Program-made: the position numbers and the translations under genes
NCBI RefSeq assembly: GCF_900112355.1
Contig: NZ_FOLM01000002.1
Coordinates: 186,001-250,000 of the forward strand
Direction of reading: 5' to 3'
Origin: Streptomyces aidingensis
GTDB lineage: Bacteria; Actinomycetota; Actinomycetes; Streptomycetales; Streptomycetaceae
Length of the DNA stretch: 64,000 nt
Notes under the pieces: model-generated
Seen by the model: only the letters and a program-made list of their open reading frames with translations
What the model was told of the DNA's origin: nothing
Databases searched by the model: none
Part shown: piece after piece, positions 1 through 7,702 of the stretch
Position numbering within the stretch: position 1 is the stretch's first letter
Layout: each line of letters starts with the position of its first letter

Positions 1-1312
1 CCAGGGCCGCCAGACGGGCGCGGGCGGTGGAGCGGAGCCGGCCCGCCGGAACGCTCTCCAGGACCGCGGTGGCGCGGGCGGCGGCGTCCGCCGGCTCGCC
101 GGCCGCGGCTTCGACGCGGGCCAGCAGCAGCGTGGCCGCCGCCCAGCCGGGGGTCCCCGGCGTACAGGCGTCGGCGGACGCCATCGCCAGCGGCCGGGCC
201 TGGTCCACGCGGCCCAGAGCGATGCAGGCTTCCGCGGCATGCAGCCGGTGTTCGGCCCCGTCGTACCCGAAACGGCCGGGCTGCTCCTCGGCCGCCGCGA
301 ACGCCTCATCGGCCCGACGGCGGGCGTCCTCGGCCTCCCGGGCACGGCCCTGGGCGGCCAGGGACGGCAACAGGGCCCACCCCAGGAGCTGCGCGCGGGC
401 CAGCGGGCCCTGGGCCGCGGCCACGCCGCGTTCGGCCAGTTCCACGGCAACGGCTGTCTGACCGCGGGAGCGGGCGACCATGCTGCGCGCACCGCAGGTC
501 CAGGCGACCAGCCGGACATCGCCGACCCGGGCACCGCAGCCGGCGGCCGCGGTCAGGTGCACCTGGGCCCCCGAGTGGTCAGCCAGGTGGTAGGCCACAT
601 TGCCCATCAGGGCCGAGAGCCGGCCGACAGTGCGGTGCAGCTCGATGGCCTGCCGGTCCGAGGCGCGGGAGAGCGGGGCGGTCAGCAACTCCCGCGCCGC
701 GCGCACCCCGCCGAACAGCACATGCGGGGGGTGGCGGCTGTAGTTGAGGGCGTAGTGCTCGGCCGCGGCAGCGGCGGCCTCCGGCACCGCGGGTCCGGCG
801 ACCCCCGGATCGGCCAGCAGCGCCAGACGCAGAGATTCCTTCACGGCCGGCAGACCGGCGGCAGTGGTCATCGGCGGCTCTCCCCGGGTGAGCGGCATGG
901 CGTCATCGTCGCGACCGTACCGGAGGGCGGCAGGCGCAGACAGGGCAAGCAGGTGTCGGCGCGTCAGCCCCAGTTCCTCCGGAGAAGCCCCGTACGCGCG
1001 GGCGATCATCACCGCGTACTCCGCGCTGGGGCGCTCCCTGGGGTCGTGCTCCCAGCGGCACAGCATCGACTCGTTCATGCCCGGCAGGCCCAGCCCTTCG
1101 GCGTGGTAGCAGGCGGCAACCTGCGCGATGGCCTCCGCCCGGGACCACCCCAGGGCCAGCCGCCATGCCTCCAGGGCGGTGACCTCCGGCAGGGCCGCGC
1201 GGACGGCCGCGGCGATCCGGCGGGTGGCATATCCGTTCCGCTGGCCGTCCCTGCGGATGCGCGCCGCTTCCCGCTGGATCGCCGCGCGGCGAGTCCGGGT
1301 GACCACAGCCAT
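1..1312 (-). CDS. XRE-type transcriptional regulator with TPR-like region (3' end outside window)
   Basis: Runs leftward off the window, so the C-terminus is missing; about 437 codons are visible. An N-terminal basic segment is followed by a helix-turn-helix at about residues 45-110, which includes an ESMLCRWEHDP-type recognition region. A long Ala/Leu/Arg-rich helical region then resembles the TPR-like sensor part of Streptomyces XRE regulators. Such proteins usually control nearby accessory or antibiotic genes, and the partner signal is unknown. The ATG at 1312 was chosen because the downstream frame is continuous. A 215-bp divergent promoter region separates it from the small peptide gene at 1528, which suggests that it may control that gene. 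The family call is good; the target is inference. Confidence 0.75.
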   Translation of the reverse strand, partial: MAVVTRTRRAAIQREAARIRRDGQRNGYATRRIAAAVRAALPEVTALEAWRLALGWSRAEAIAQVAACYHAEGLGLPGMNESMLCRWEHDPRERPSAEYAVMIARAYGASPEELGLTRRHLLALSAPAALRYGRDDDAMPLTRGEPPMTTAAGLPAVKESLRLALLADPGVAGPAVPEAAAAAAEHYALNYSRHPPHVLFGGVRAARELLTAPLSRASDRQAIELHRTVGRLSALMGNVAYHLADHSGAQVHLTAAAGCGARVGDVRLVAWTCGARSMVARSRGQTAVAVELAERGVAAAQGPLARAQLLGWALLPSLAAQGRAREAEDARRRADEAFAAAEEQPGRFGYDGAEHRLHAAEACIALGRVDQARPLAMASADACTPGTPGWAAATLLLARVEAAAGEPADAAARATAVLESVPAGRLRSTARARLAAL

Positions 1313-1527
1313 GCCATCTCCCCGCGAGTGTGACGACTCGGATGCTTACCGTAGCCAGCCCGGCGCCGGCTGGGGAGAGTGCGGCCGGGCACAGGCGCCG
1401 CTGTGCCATTGCGGGTTCTCGCAATGCACCCGGCCGTCGCCGGCAATGACCTGGCGTGCCGTGGCCGCGAGCCTGGAAGTGCCGGACCGACCGGCCCGGA
1501 GACGCCCCTTTTCGTGGAGGTATTTCG

Positions 1528-1692
1528 ATGGCGCACAACCCCGGTTACCAGCCCCCGGCCGTGCAGGACGCCGGAGCGGTGGTCGAGGTGACCCTGGGCA
1601 ACAACAACTTCGACACCAACGACGACTTCTCTGCCAAGTCCTACGTGTTGAACTTCGCCGTGCCTCCTACGATCACCCACCACGGGGTGTGA
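1528..1692 (+). CDS. Small peptide with lasso-type leader (putative RiPP precursor)
   Basis: 54 residues, with an ideal GGAGG ribosome site at 1516-1520, 7 nt before the ATG. The N-terminal half matches the lasso leader pattern YxxP...GxxxxxT: Y7, P10, G16 and T22 are in register. T22 would be the penultimate leader residue, so the core would start at G24. Counting from G24, an Asp falls at core position 9 (D32), which is suitable for a Gly-Asp macrolactam ring. The remaining core (about 31 residues, ending in HHGV) is long for a lasso peptide, and there is no Cys. No lasso RRE, transglutaminase-like protease or Asn-synthetase-like cyclase gene lies in this window. It could be an orphan lasso precursor, or a related RiPP processed by other local enzymes. 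Confidence 0.7.
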   Translation: MAHNPGYQPPAVQDAGAVVEVTLGNNNFDTNDDFSAKSYVLNFAVPPTITHHGV

Positions 1693-1697
1693 AGAGG

Positions 1698-2525
1698 CTA
1701 GAGGTGGTCTTCGTCGAGGGTGAGCTTCAGGACGAGGGCGGAGTGGTCGGTGAGGCCCTGCTCGCGCGGTTCGTGGTCGTAGCGGCAGGAGAGGAGACGG
1801 CCCGTGTGGGTGGTGGCGATGAAGGCGTGGTCGAAGCGGTAGCCGTTGCTTGACCGGCCGAACCAGGAGTGCTCGACGGCGTCGGGGTGGAGGTGGCGGT
1901 AGGCGTCGGTGAGGCCGGCGGCGGCGAAGGAGCGGTAGAAGTCGTACTCCCAGTCGCCGAAGACGCTGTGATGGGGGGTGTGACCGGGCTCGACGATGTT
2001 GAGATCACCGGCGACGAGGAGAGGACCGTCGCAGCGGGCAACGAGGCCGGGCAGGGTGGTGGAGACGTCTTGCTGGAAGGCGCGCTTGTCCTCGTTGCGG
2101 CGTTCCTTGGGGCCTCGGGAGGGCACATACAGGCCCAGCAGGGTGAGGCGGTGATCTCCGATGCGGACCGTCGCACACGGGGCGCGGTGGGGGAGGACGG
2201 CGATGCCGCTGGGCCGCGGTTCCAGCTCGGCGGAGCGGGAGGCGAGCACGGTGCGGTAGTCGCGGCCGGCCGGTTCGGGGGCGAGGACGGAGGCGTATCC
2301 GTGGCCGGCGAGGGCGGTGGTCAGCGCGGTGCCGCCGGGGCCGGTACCGACCTCGGTGAGGACCATCAGGTCCGCTGACTCCTGGGCGGCGAGCCAGGCC
2401 GCCTGGCGGCGGGCCCGCTCGGGCGATGCGTGCTGGACGTTGAACACCAGCAGCCGCGCGGTGGTCGTGGATGCCTGGTACCGGGGTGTGGCCGGGGCGA
2501 GGAGGGAGAGCTGGTCGGCGGTCAC
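1698..2525 (-). CDS. Endonuclease/exonuclease/phosphatase (EEP) family protein
   Basis: 275 residues with the hallmarks of the DNase I/EEP fold: an N-terminal Asn in FNVQHA (metal-site strand), a Glu in VLTEVG, GDLNI near the middle (Asp and Asn of the active site) and a C-terminal TDHSAL (Asp-His). The family hydrolyses phosphodiesters or phosphomonoesters with Mg2+; the substrate cannot be told. The GTG start at 2525 overlaps the stop of the aldo/keto reductase gene (GTGA), so the two are translationally coupled. The gene converges on the small peptide gene, leaving only 5 bp between stop codons. No signal peptide is visible, so it is probably cytoplasmic. Confidence 0.8.
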   Translation of the reverse strand: MTADQLSLLAPATPRYQASTTTARLLVFNVQHASPERARRQAAWLAAQESADLMVLTEVGTGPGGTALTTALAGHGYASVLAPEPAGRDYRTVLASRSAELEPRPSGIAVLPHRAPCATVRIGDHRLTLLGLYVPSRGPKERRNEDKRAFQQDVSTTLPGLVARCDGPLLVAGDLNIVEPGHTPHHSVFGDWEYDFYRSFAAAGLTDAYRHLHPDAVEHSWFGRSSNGYRFDHAFIATTHTGRLLSCRYDHEPREQGLTDHSALVLKLTLDEDHL

Positions 2526-3625
2526 TGTGGGGCGTCCTTCTCGTCGAGGAAGACCTCACCGGCGGCGTCCAGGCGCTGCTGGAGGCGCTGGGCGGTGGCG
2601 CGGACGAAGGCGAGGTCTTCCGCTGTGAGCGGGGTACCGACGGACGTCAGGTTCTGGGCGGCCTGCTCGGGGGTGGTGAAGCCGACCAGGACGGCGGCGT
2701 TGTCGGCGTGCTGGAGACAGTACTGGAGCGCGACGCGGACCAGGTCCCCGGTGCCGGAGCCGAAGCGTTCCCGCAGGGGAGCCAGGCCCTGGTGGATGGT
2801 GGCCAGTGCTTCGGCGGTGAACCAGCGCTTGCGCAGCCGGTGATCTCCCGGCCCGAAGTGAGGCGCCGTGCCGGGGACGTACTTGCCGGTGAGCAGGCCC
2901 TGGGCGAGGGGCTTGTTGATCAGGACGGAGGCGCCGTGGTCGGCGGCGAAGGCGAAGATGTCCTGCCCGGCCGGTGGGGGCGGGGTGAGTGCGTTGTGGC
3001 GGACGGCGAGGTATTCGGGCTTGACCTGGTCGAAGAGGTAGCGGAAGCGGGCGTGCTTGTCCTCGCGCTGGTCCTTGGGGACGGTGAGGCGGTCGGTGGC
3101 GAAGCGGTGGGGGCCGCGCATCCCGACCGCCCGGATCAGCCCTTCGCGCTGGAAGGCCCGCATCTGCTCGTTCGCGCCGTCGAGGTAGCGGTCTTCGGGT
3201 CCGAACTTGGAGTTGTGCAGGAAGTAGATGTCCAGGTGGTCGGTGCGCAGGTTCTCCAGGGTGGTCTCCAGCTGGCGGCGCATGTGGGAGGGCAGGTAGG
3301 CGTGGGCGGCGGTGCCGGCGAAGTAGCCGGTCTTGGAGGAGAGCACAATGCTGTCGCGGGGGACGGTGGCCACCAGGTGCCCGATGAGGCGTTCGGAGTG
3401 GCCGTGGCCGTAGACGTCGGCGGTGTCGAAGAGATTCGCTCCCAGGGAGTAGGCGTTCTCCAGACCGCGCAGGGCGGCCGTGTCGTCGGCGGTGGACCAG
3501 CCCATCGGCAGGCCGAGGTTGGTGTCCGGGCCGCCGATCGCCCAGCAGCCGACCCCGATGGGGTGAACGGTCAGTCCGGCGGTCAGGGTGCGGCGGGGCA
3601 GCGTGCTGCCTTCTGTGTCGTTCAT
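2522..3625 (-). CDS. Aldo/keto reductase
   Basis: 367 residues, typical for a TIM-barrel NADPH-dependent aldo/keto reductase. The catalytic tetrad is recognisable: Asp and Tyr in FDTADVYGHGHSE, Lys in VLSSKTG and His in IYFLHN. The ATG at 3625 follows a GAGGGA ribosome site. It is the first gene of a two-gene unit with the EEP protein, which starts inside its stop codon. The substrate is not predictable. Its place between a RiPP-like peptide and a radical SAM gene allows a tailoring role but does not show one. Confidence 0.88.
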   Translation of the reverse strand: MNDTEGSTLPRRTLTAGLTVHPIGVGCWAIGGPDTNLGLPMGWSTADDTAALRGLENAYSLGANLFDTADVYGHGHSERLIGHLVATVPRDSIVLSSKTGYFAGTAAHAYLPSHMRRQLETTLENLRTDHLDIYFLHNSKFGPEDRYLDGANEQMRAFQREGLIRAVGMRGPHRFATDRLTVPKDQREDKHARFRYLFDQVKPEYLAVRHNALTPPPPAGQDIFAFAADHGASVLINKPLAQGLLTGKYVPGTAPHFGPGDHRLRKRWFTAEALATIHQGLAPLRERFGSGTGDLVRVALQYCLQHADNAAVLVGFTTPEQAAQNLTSVGTPLTAEDLAFVRATAQRLQQRLDAAGEVFLDEKDAPQ

Positions 3626-3702
3626 TGCACTTCCCTCTTTTCATCGCTTTTCTGGCCAAAAGCCCCGTGGGGTGGGTGGGGATGGGGCTAGGGTCATGCG
3701 CC

Positions 3703-4323
3703 GTGACGACACCACCACCTGCCACCGATCTGAACCTGGACGCGGTCACCGCCAAGGGCTGGGCCGAGCGCGGCGACTTCACCCCCGCCGAGTACGAGCG
3801 GGCCGAGCAGTTCTATGACGCCATGCGCGTCCACGACGACCACCTCACCCGCGTCCGCGCCGAGGCGGCGGCGCTGATTGAGGAGTGGACCGGCCATGCT
3901 CCGCGCGATGTCGGCTCCTTCGGCACGCGGCTGAACCTGGAGACCTCGGACCTGGACCTGGGCATCGGCTACCCGGTGGACCAGCGCGAGGTGCTGCGGA
4001 AGGCCCTGGACGGACATGCCCGTTTCCTCGGCGAGCGCGCCACCCGGTTCTCCACCACGCGCCTGGTGTTCTCCTTCACCCTGGAGGGCATCGAGGTCGA
4101 TCTGAGCGCCCTGACCGTGGAGGACTTCACCGTCGCCTGCCGGATGCTCGACCAGATCGCCGAGAACATGGACCACGAGGAGCGCGTCTGCCACACCTGG
4201 ATCAAGCACCTGCTGCGGGCCTCCGGTCGGCTGGAGGAGTACGCGGGCTGGAAGCTGGTGACCTACCGGCGGTTCTGCCCCGAGTTCAACTGGGTGCCCA
4301 TCCCGGAGAAGACCGGCACGTGA
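3703..4323 (+). CDS. Minimal nucleotidyltransferase-fold protein
   Basis: About 206 residues if translation starts at the GTG at 3703; an ATG further upstream adds an unlikely hydrophobic extension. The segment around residues 65-85, GSFGTRLNLETSDLDLGI, fits the polymerase-beta nucleotidyltransferase signature hG[GS]...DhDh, so two carboxylates for metal binding are present. The rest is charged and helical and lacks a recognisable poly(A)-polymerase RNA-binding domain. Such proteins transfer a nucleotide to RNA, protein or a small molecule; the target here is unknown. It is transcribed away from the aldo/keto reductase gene and converges on the radical SAM gene over a strong hairpin. Confidence 0.7.
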   Translation: MTTPPPATDLNLDAVTAKGWAERGDFTPAEYERAEQFYDAMRVHDDHLTRVRAEAAALIEEWTGHAPRDVGSFGTRLNLETSDLDLGIGYPVDQREVLRKALDGHARFLGERATRFSTTRLVFSFTLEGIEVDLSALTVEDFTVACRMLDQIAENMDHEERVCHTWIKHLLRASGRLEEYAGWKLVTYRRFCPEFNWVPIPEKTGT

Positions 4324-4379
4324 GGCGGCCGGTGGCCCGCCACGTCGTCCGCGGCGGGCCACCGCCGGGCGGGCCGCCT
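4323..4379. terminator. Bidirectional terminator hairpin between convergent genes
   Basis: A perfect 11-bp inverted repeat (GGTGGCCCGCC at 4331-4341 and its complement at 4353-4363) is nested inside an outer 8-bp repeat (4323-4330 / 4372-4379). It begins at the stop codon of the nucleotidyltransferase gene and ends 3 bp before the stop of the radical SAM gene. Streptomyces terminators often lack a T-tract, as here. Confidence 0.7.
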
Positions 4380-4381
4380 GG

Positions 4382-6532
4382 TCAGGTGCCACAGGGGTCC
4401 GCCGCGTTGATCAGCTCCCACCCCGACGTGGACGTCCACCGGCCGTGTTCGCGCCGCAGCATCCGCGCGTGCTCAGGCCCGAGCACACCCGCCACCTCAG
4501 TCACGGTGTCGTCCATGCGCTGCCGCAGCCGGTCGATCTCCGCCTCCAGCAGGGTGCCGATCCACCCCGACAGTGCCGCCTCCCCGCCAGTACCTGGTCC
4601 GGGCGCCTGGTCTTCCACGGCCCTGATCATCTCGCCCAGCACGGTGTAGGCGGCGTCCTTGAGGACCACCCTGGCCTGGCGTACGGCCTGGCGCGGGGTG
4701 CCGTCCAGGACCTTCTCCAGTGACTTGAGGGTGTAGTCCAGCGCGAAGTTGCGGTCCACCCACCGCTGGGCCCAGGTGCTGGCCACCCCGATCCGCCAGT
4801 CCGCGAACCGCGCGTCCACCCGGCCCATCGAGGGCCGCGGCGCCCCCGCCAGCCCGGCTTCGGCCACCTTGCGGGTGTAGGCGGCGCCGATCAGGCACTC
4901 CATCGACACCAGCATGTAGGAGATGCCGGTGTGCAGCGGCCGGCCGGTGGTGTGCTCGGCGACGAAGGCTTCGTCGCGGACCCCGTGCACGATCTCGTCC
5001 GCGCTCATCCCCGGCAGGGGACGCAGCAGCAGGTCCGTGCGGCCCTGGAAGGCGCAGCTGGCCTTCAGCTCTTCCAGGGTCATGAGGTGGTCGAAGGTGA
5101 TGTAGGTGAAGCGGGTGGGGATGCCCAGCGCGGACAGGGTGCGGATGGCCAGCGCGTTCTGCTCGCCGGTGGTCTCCTTGTTGAACCGGGCCAGGATGGA
5201 GTCCACGCCGGATTCCACGCCGAACAGCATCCGCCGCAGCCCTCGGTCCACCAGAGCCCGCCACATGCGGGCCCGGTCCGTATGCCAGCCGAGGTCACGG
5301 GCGGGGTCGGTGACCTGATCGACGCGGCAGCTCGATTCCCAGGCGAACCCCGCCTCGTGCACCACCCGGGCGACGTCCAGGGCCCGGCTCGCGGCGTCCG
5401 GGCCACGGCCGATGAACTCCTCATCGACCAGGTACAGGGTGCGGGAGACGCCCGGGTAGCGGTCGAAGACCTGCCGCATCTGGGCCAGCATCCACGGCAG
5501 CCGGTCCGGGGCGGCGCCGGACCAGGTGCCCTTGTGGCCGCGCGGGCAGAACGAGCAGAAGTTCGTACACCCGCGGCTGGTCTCCAGCTGGGCAACGCCG
5601 TGGTGCTCGAAGGTGGCGGGCAGCAGATCCAGTTCGGGGAGGATGTCGGCCGTCGCGTCCCGGGAGGCGGGCTTGGCCGTGCGGCGCCGCTTGACCGTCA
5701 GGGCGCCGCCCCGCGCGGCACCGATGTAGCCCAGCGCCGGGACGTCATCGAGTCCGATATCGCCGTGCCAGTGGGCGAGGAGCCCTTCGATCGTGGCCTC
5801 CCCGCCCGCACGGGCGACCAGCAGCTTTGGGTAGCGCTCCAGCAACAGGTGTTCGTTCCGCGCGGTCAGGGAGCCGCCGACCACGACCATCGGCGGCTCG
5901 GGGAGCGCGAAGGCCACGTCCAGCAGCGCGGTGAGCAGATCGTGCTGGCCGAAGGTCGCCGAGACTCCGAGGATGTCCGGCCGGTCCCTGATCACCTGGG
6001 CGGTTAAGTCCTCCAGGGTGACACCGAGCTGCATGTCCGCCAGCGCGACGGTGCCCCGCAGCGTGGAGCGGGCGGCGCGGGCGACATCGCTGATGCCCAG
6101 CGGGAACCGTGGCAGCGGGAAGTACTCCGGGTGGTACAGGGCCGCCAGCAGCACCCGCGGCCGGGCCAGACGCGCAAGCGCATAGGCGTCCACGGCGGCC
6201 GGGCTCAGCCACGTCTCCGGCCGGGCCAGACGGAGGTGGCCGTCGAGCCATCCGGGCCAGTAGCGGGTGGCGTGCGGCTGTCCGGACAGGTCCGCCACCA
6301 CCCACCGCCCATCGGGGCGTTCTGCGTCGGGGCGTTCGAGGAACAGCAGCCTGCGTTCCAGGGTGCCGGTGACGTGCACGCGGCCCGGAGCGTGCTCGCC
6401 CAGGGCGGCCTGGAGACCGTCCGGGGTGATCGACAGCTCGCTGAGGGTGCGGGCCAGGGCAGGGCCTGCGCGGCCTGGCCCTCCGGCCAGACCAAGCGCA
6501 CTGAGCGCCTTGGCTCCGGTGTCGGTGGGCAT
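4382..6532 (-). CDS. Radical SAM protein with N-terminal B12-binding-like domain
   Basis: 716 residues. A Rossmann-like cobalamin-type region spans about 125-250 but has no clear DxHxxG base-on motif. The radical SAM barrel begins at the cluster motif CTNFCSFC (C322, C326, C329), and a long C-terminal helical extension (about 580-716) follows. Relatives carry out methyl transfer or radical rearrangement on peptides and natural products; the substrate is unknown. The ATG at 6532 has AGGAG 6 nt upstream, and the frame is blocked at 6650, so the start is well fixed. Leu176 is encoded by TTA (6005-6007), so translation should depend on the bldA tRNA. The nearest candidate peptide substrate is the lasso-type ORF at 1528. 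Confidence 0.85.
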   Translation of the reverse strand: MPTDTGAKALSALGLAGGPGRAGPALARTLSELSITPDGLQAALGEHAPGRVHVTGTLERRLLFLERPDAERPDGRWVVADLSGQPHATRYWPGWLDGHLRLARPETWLSPAAVDAYALARLARPRVLLAALYHPEYFPLPRFPLGISDVARAARSTLRGTVALADMQLGVTLEDLTAQVIRDRPDILGVSATFGQHDLLTALLDVAFALPEPPMVVVGGSLTARNEHLLLERYPKLLVARAGGEATIEGLLAHWHGDIGLDDVPALGYIGAARGGALTVKRRRTAKPASRDATADILPELDLLPATFEHHGVAQLETSRGCTNFCSFCPRGHKGTWSGAAPDRLPWMLAQMRQVFDRYPGVSRTLYLVDEEFIGRGPDAASRALDVARVVHEAGFAWESSCRVDQVTDPARDLGWHTDRARMWRALVDRGLRRMLFGVESGVDSILARFNKETTGEQNALAIRTLSALGIPTRFTYITFDHLMTLEELKASCAFQGRTDLLLRPLPGMSADEIVHGVRDEAFVAEHTTGRPLHTGISYMLVSMECLIGAAYTRKVAEAGLAGAPRPSMGRVDARFADWRIGVASTWAQRWVDRNFALDYTLKSLEKVLDGTPRQAVRQARVVLKDAAYTVLGEMIRAVEDQAPGPGTGGEAALSGWIGTLLEAEIDRLRQRMDDTVTEVAGVLGPEHARMLRREHGRWTSTSGWELINAADPCGT

Positions 6533-6792
6533 TCCGGGCTCCTTCCGTCGGGCGGCGACTCGCGGAGGCGAGCAGGGACCGTGCGGTGCTGCGTGGGGCG
6601 GCGGGGAAGGGCTGGAGGTGGAGGACCGCCAGGCGGGCGGGGCGACTGGTCACCGCCCGCCCGGCGGCCGGTCCAGGCGGTGGCCCAGGCCGCGGCGAGG
6701 GTGAAGCCCATGCCGAAGCCGATGGCCCAGATGAACAGCGGGGCGGCGAACCGGCCCAAGGTGTAGAGGAAGCGGCGGACGGCACGGATCAC
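6205..6792 (-). CDS. Small membrane protein with implausibly long overlap into the radical SAM gene
   Basis: A GTG start at 6792 overlaps the stop of the preceding small gene (GTGA). Residues 1-45 contain basic residues and then one convincing membrane helix (RFAAPLFIWAIGFGMGFTL region). After about residue 48 the sequence becomes Pro/Arg-rich, and its last 109 codons overlap the radical SAM gene in another frame. The N-terminal half therefore looks real, while the C-terminal half is probably out-of-frame noise. A lost stop or a frameshift near 6600-6650 would explain it. No function can be assigned. Confidence 0.35.
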   Translation of the reverse strand: MIRAVRRFLYTLGRFAAPLFIWAIGFGMGFTLAAAWATAWTGRRAGGDQSPRPPGGPPPPALPRRPTQHRTVPARLRESPPDGRSPECPPTPEPRRSVRLVWPEGQAAQALPWPAPSASCRSPRTVSRPPWASTLRAACTSPAPWNAGCCSSNAPTQNAPMGGGWWRTCPDSRTPPATGPDGSTATSVWPGRRRG

Positions 6793-6968
6793 GAGGAGTG
6801 CTCCGCCTTCTGGTGGCGGCGCATACGGACGTTCGCGTCGGAGACCGCCGAGCCGTCCCCGGCCGCGGAGGCACGCTGCCGGAAGCGGTCCAGGTGTGTG
6901 CAGGTGGCACAGCCCTTCACGGCGGTCGGCTGGTCCTCGTCCGGGTGCCGGAGGTGGGGAGTCAGCAT
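6789..6968 (-). CDS. Small conserved-type protein with CxxC motif
   Basis: 59 residues. The start (ATG 6968) overlaps the stop of the upstream gene, and the stop overlaps the next start, so it is one link of a coupled three-gene chain. The CATCTHLD segment gives a CxxC near the centre. The C-terminal VSDANVRMRRHQ stretch is of a type I associate with short Streptomyces hypothetical proteins next to DUF6415 genes. It could bind a metal; no function is known. Confidence 0.55.
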   Translation of the reverse strand: MLTPHLRHPDEDQPTAVKGCATCTHLDRFRQRASAAGDGSAVSDANVRMRRHQKAEHSS

Positions 6969-7347
6969 GAGACGGCCCCCTGGCTGACGACGTGCTGGTG
7001 GCCGCTGGCCATCCTCGCCAGCATGTCGGCGGCCTTCCCGAGCAAACGCAGACGTTCGGCGGTGGCGTCCTCGTCACCGGCCTTGCCGGCGGCGAGGGAG
7101 ACGGCTTTGCGGATGGTCTCGTGGTGGCTGTCCCGCACGTCCTCACCGCGTGGGAGGACGCCCAGGCTCGGGCGTCGGGGGCCAGCGCGTGGATGTAGCC
7201 GCACAAGCGGCGGCGCAGGGCCGCAGTGAGTTCGCCCTGGGGCCGCCCGTGCCGGGCCAGGGCGAGAGCCAGGACCACGTCCTGGTGGACCTCGCGGAGG
7301 TCGGGGGCGGCCCCCTGGCGGGGGGATGCTGGTGCTCTGTTCGCCAT
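6962..7347 (-). pseudogene. DUF6415-like gene broken by a frameshift
   Basis: The ATG at 7347 begins a frame reading MANRAPASPRQ... with the helix DLREVHQDVVLALALARHG and a leucine-rich helix. Near 7135-7150 the coding sense moves to another frame, which reads EDVRDSHHETIRKAV and a further helix, and ends at 6962. Joined, the two halves make one helical protein of about 127 residues resembling the DUF6415 family found near Streptomyces natural-product genes. A single-base indel, in the genome or in the assembly, would explain it. The family assignment is from memory. Confidence 0.45.
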
Positions 7348-7702
7348 GGACGGCTCCCAGGGTGGGGTCTCCCGGCCCCGCCTGAAGGGCAGGCGCGGGC
7401 CGGGAAAGTACAGGGGAAGCAACCGGGATCGTGACCGAGGTCAGGGCAGCCCGGTCTCACTACTGCGCGTGCGATGGCGATCATGAAGTGATGCACCATC
7501 ACGTTCTCTCGCCCTGGCAGGATGTACTCGTTTCCGCGATGGACGCAACCTTTGGTCCTGAACTCGCAAAGAAAGAACGTGAGTTCGTTGGACTTTCGAT
7601 CCTCGGTGCGGGCAGACTTTTCCCGAAGTCGGGCCCGCTCACCCGAAGAAGGGACGAACAACCACGGTCCGCTTCCCGTCAACCCGAAATGAGGTCAGCA
7701 AG
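7348..7702. promoter_or_regulatory. Divergent intergenic region with a candidate operator
   Basis: 355 bp without a gene, less GC-rich than its surroundings. It separates the leftward DUF6415-like chain from the rightward XRE gene. A perfect 6-bp inverted repeat with a 3-nt spacer (GTGATG-CAC-CATCAC, 7488-7502) is a plausible binding site for the XRE protein. No convincing -35/-10 pair was found. Confidence 0.3.

Noticed and set aside
1075..1683. Leftward 202-codon frame overlapping the regulator and the small peptide
   Set aside because: It is the shadow of the XRE gene and of the lasso-type peptide; it has no domain or ribosome site.
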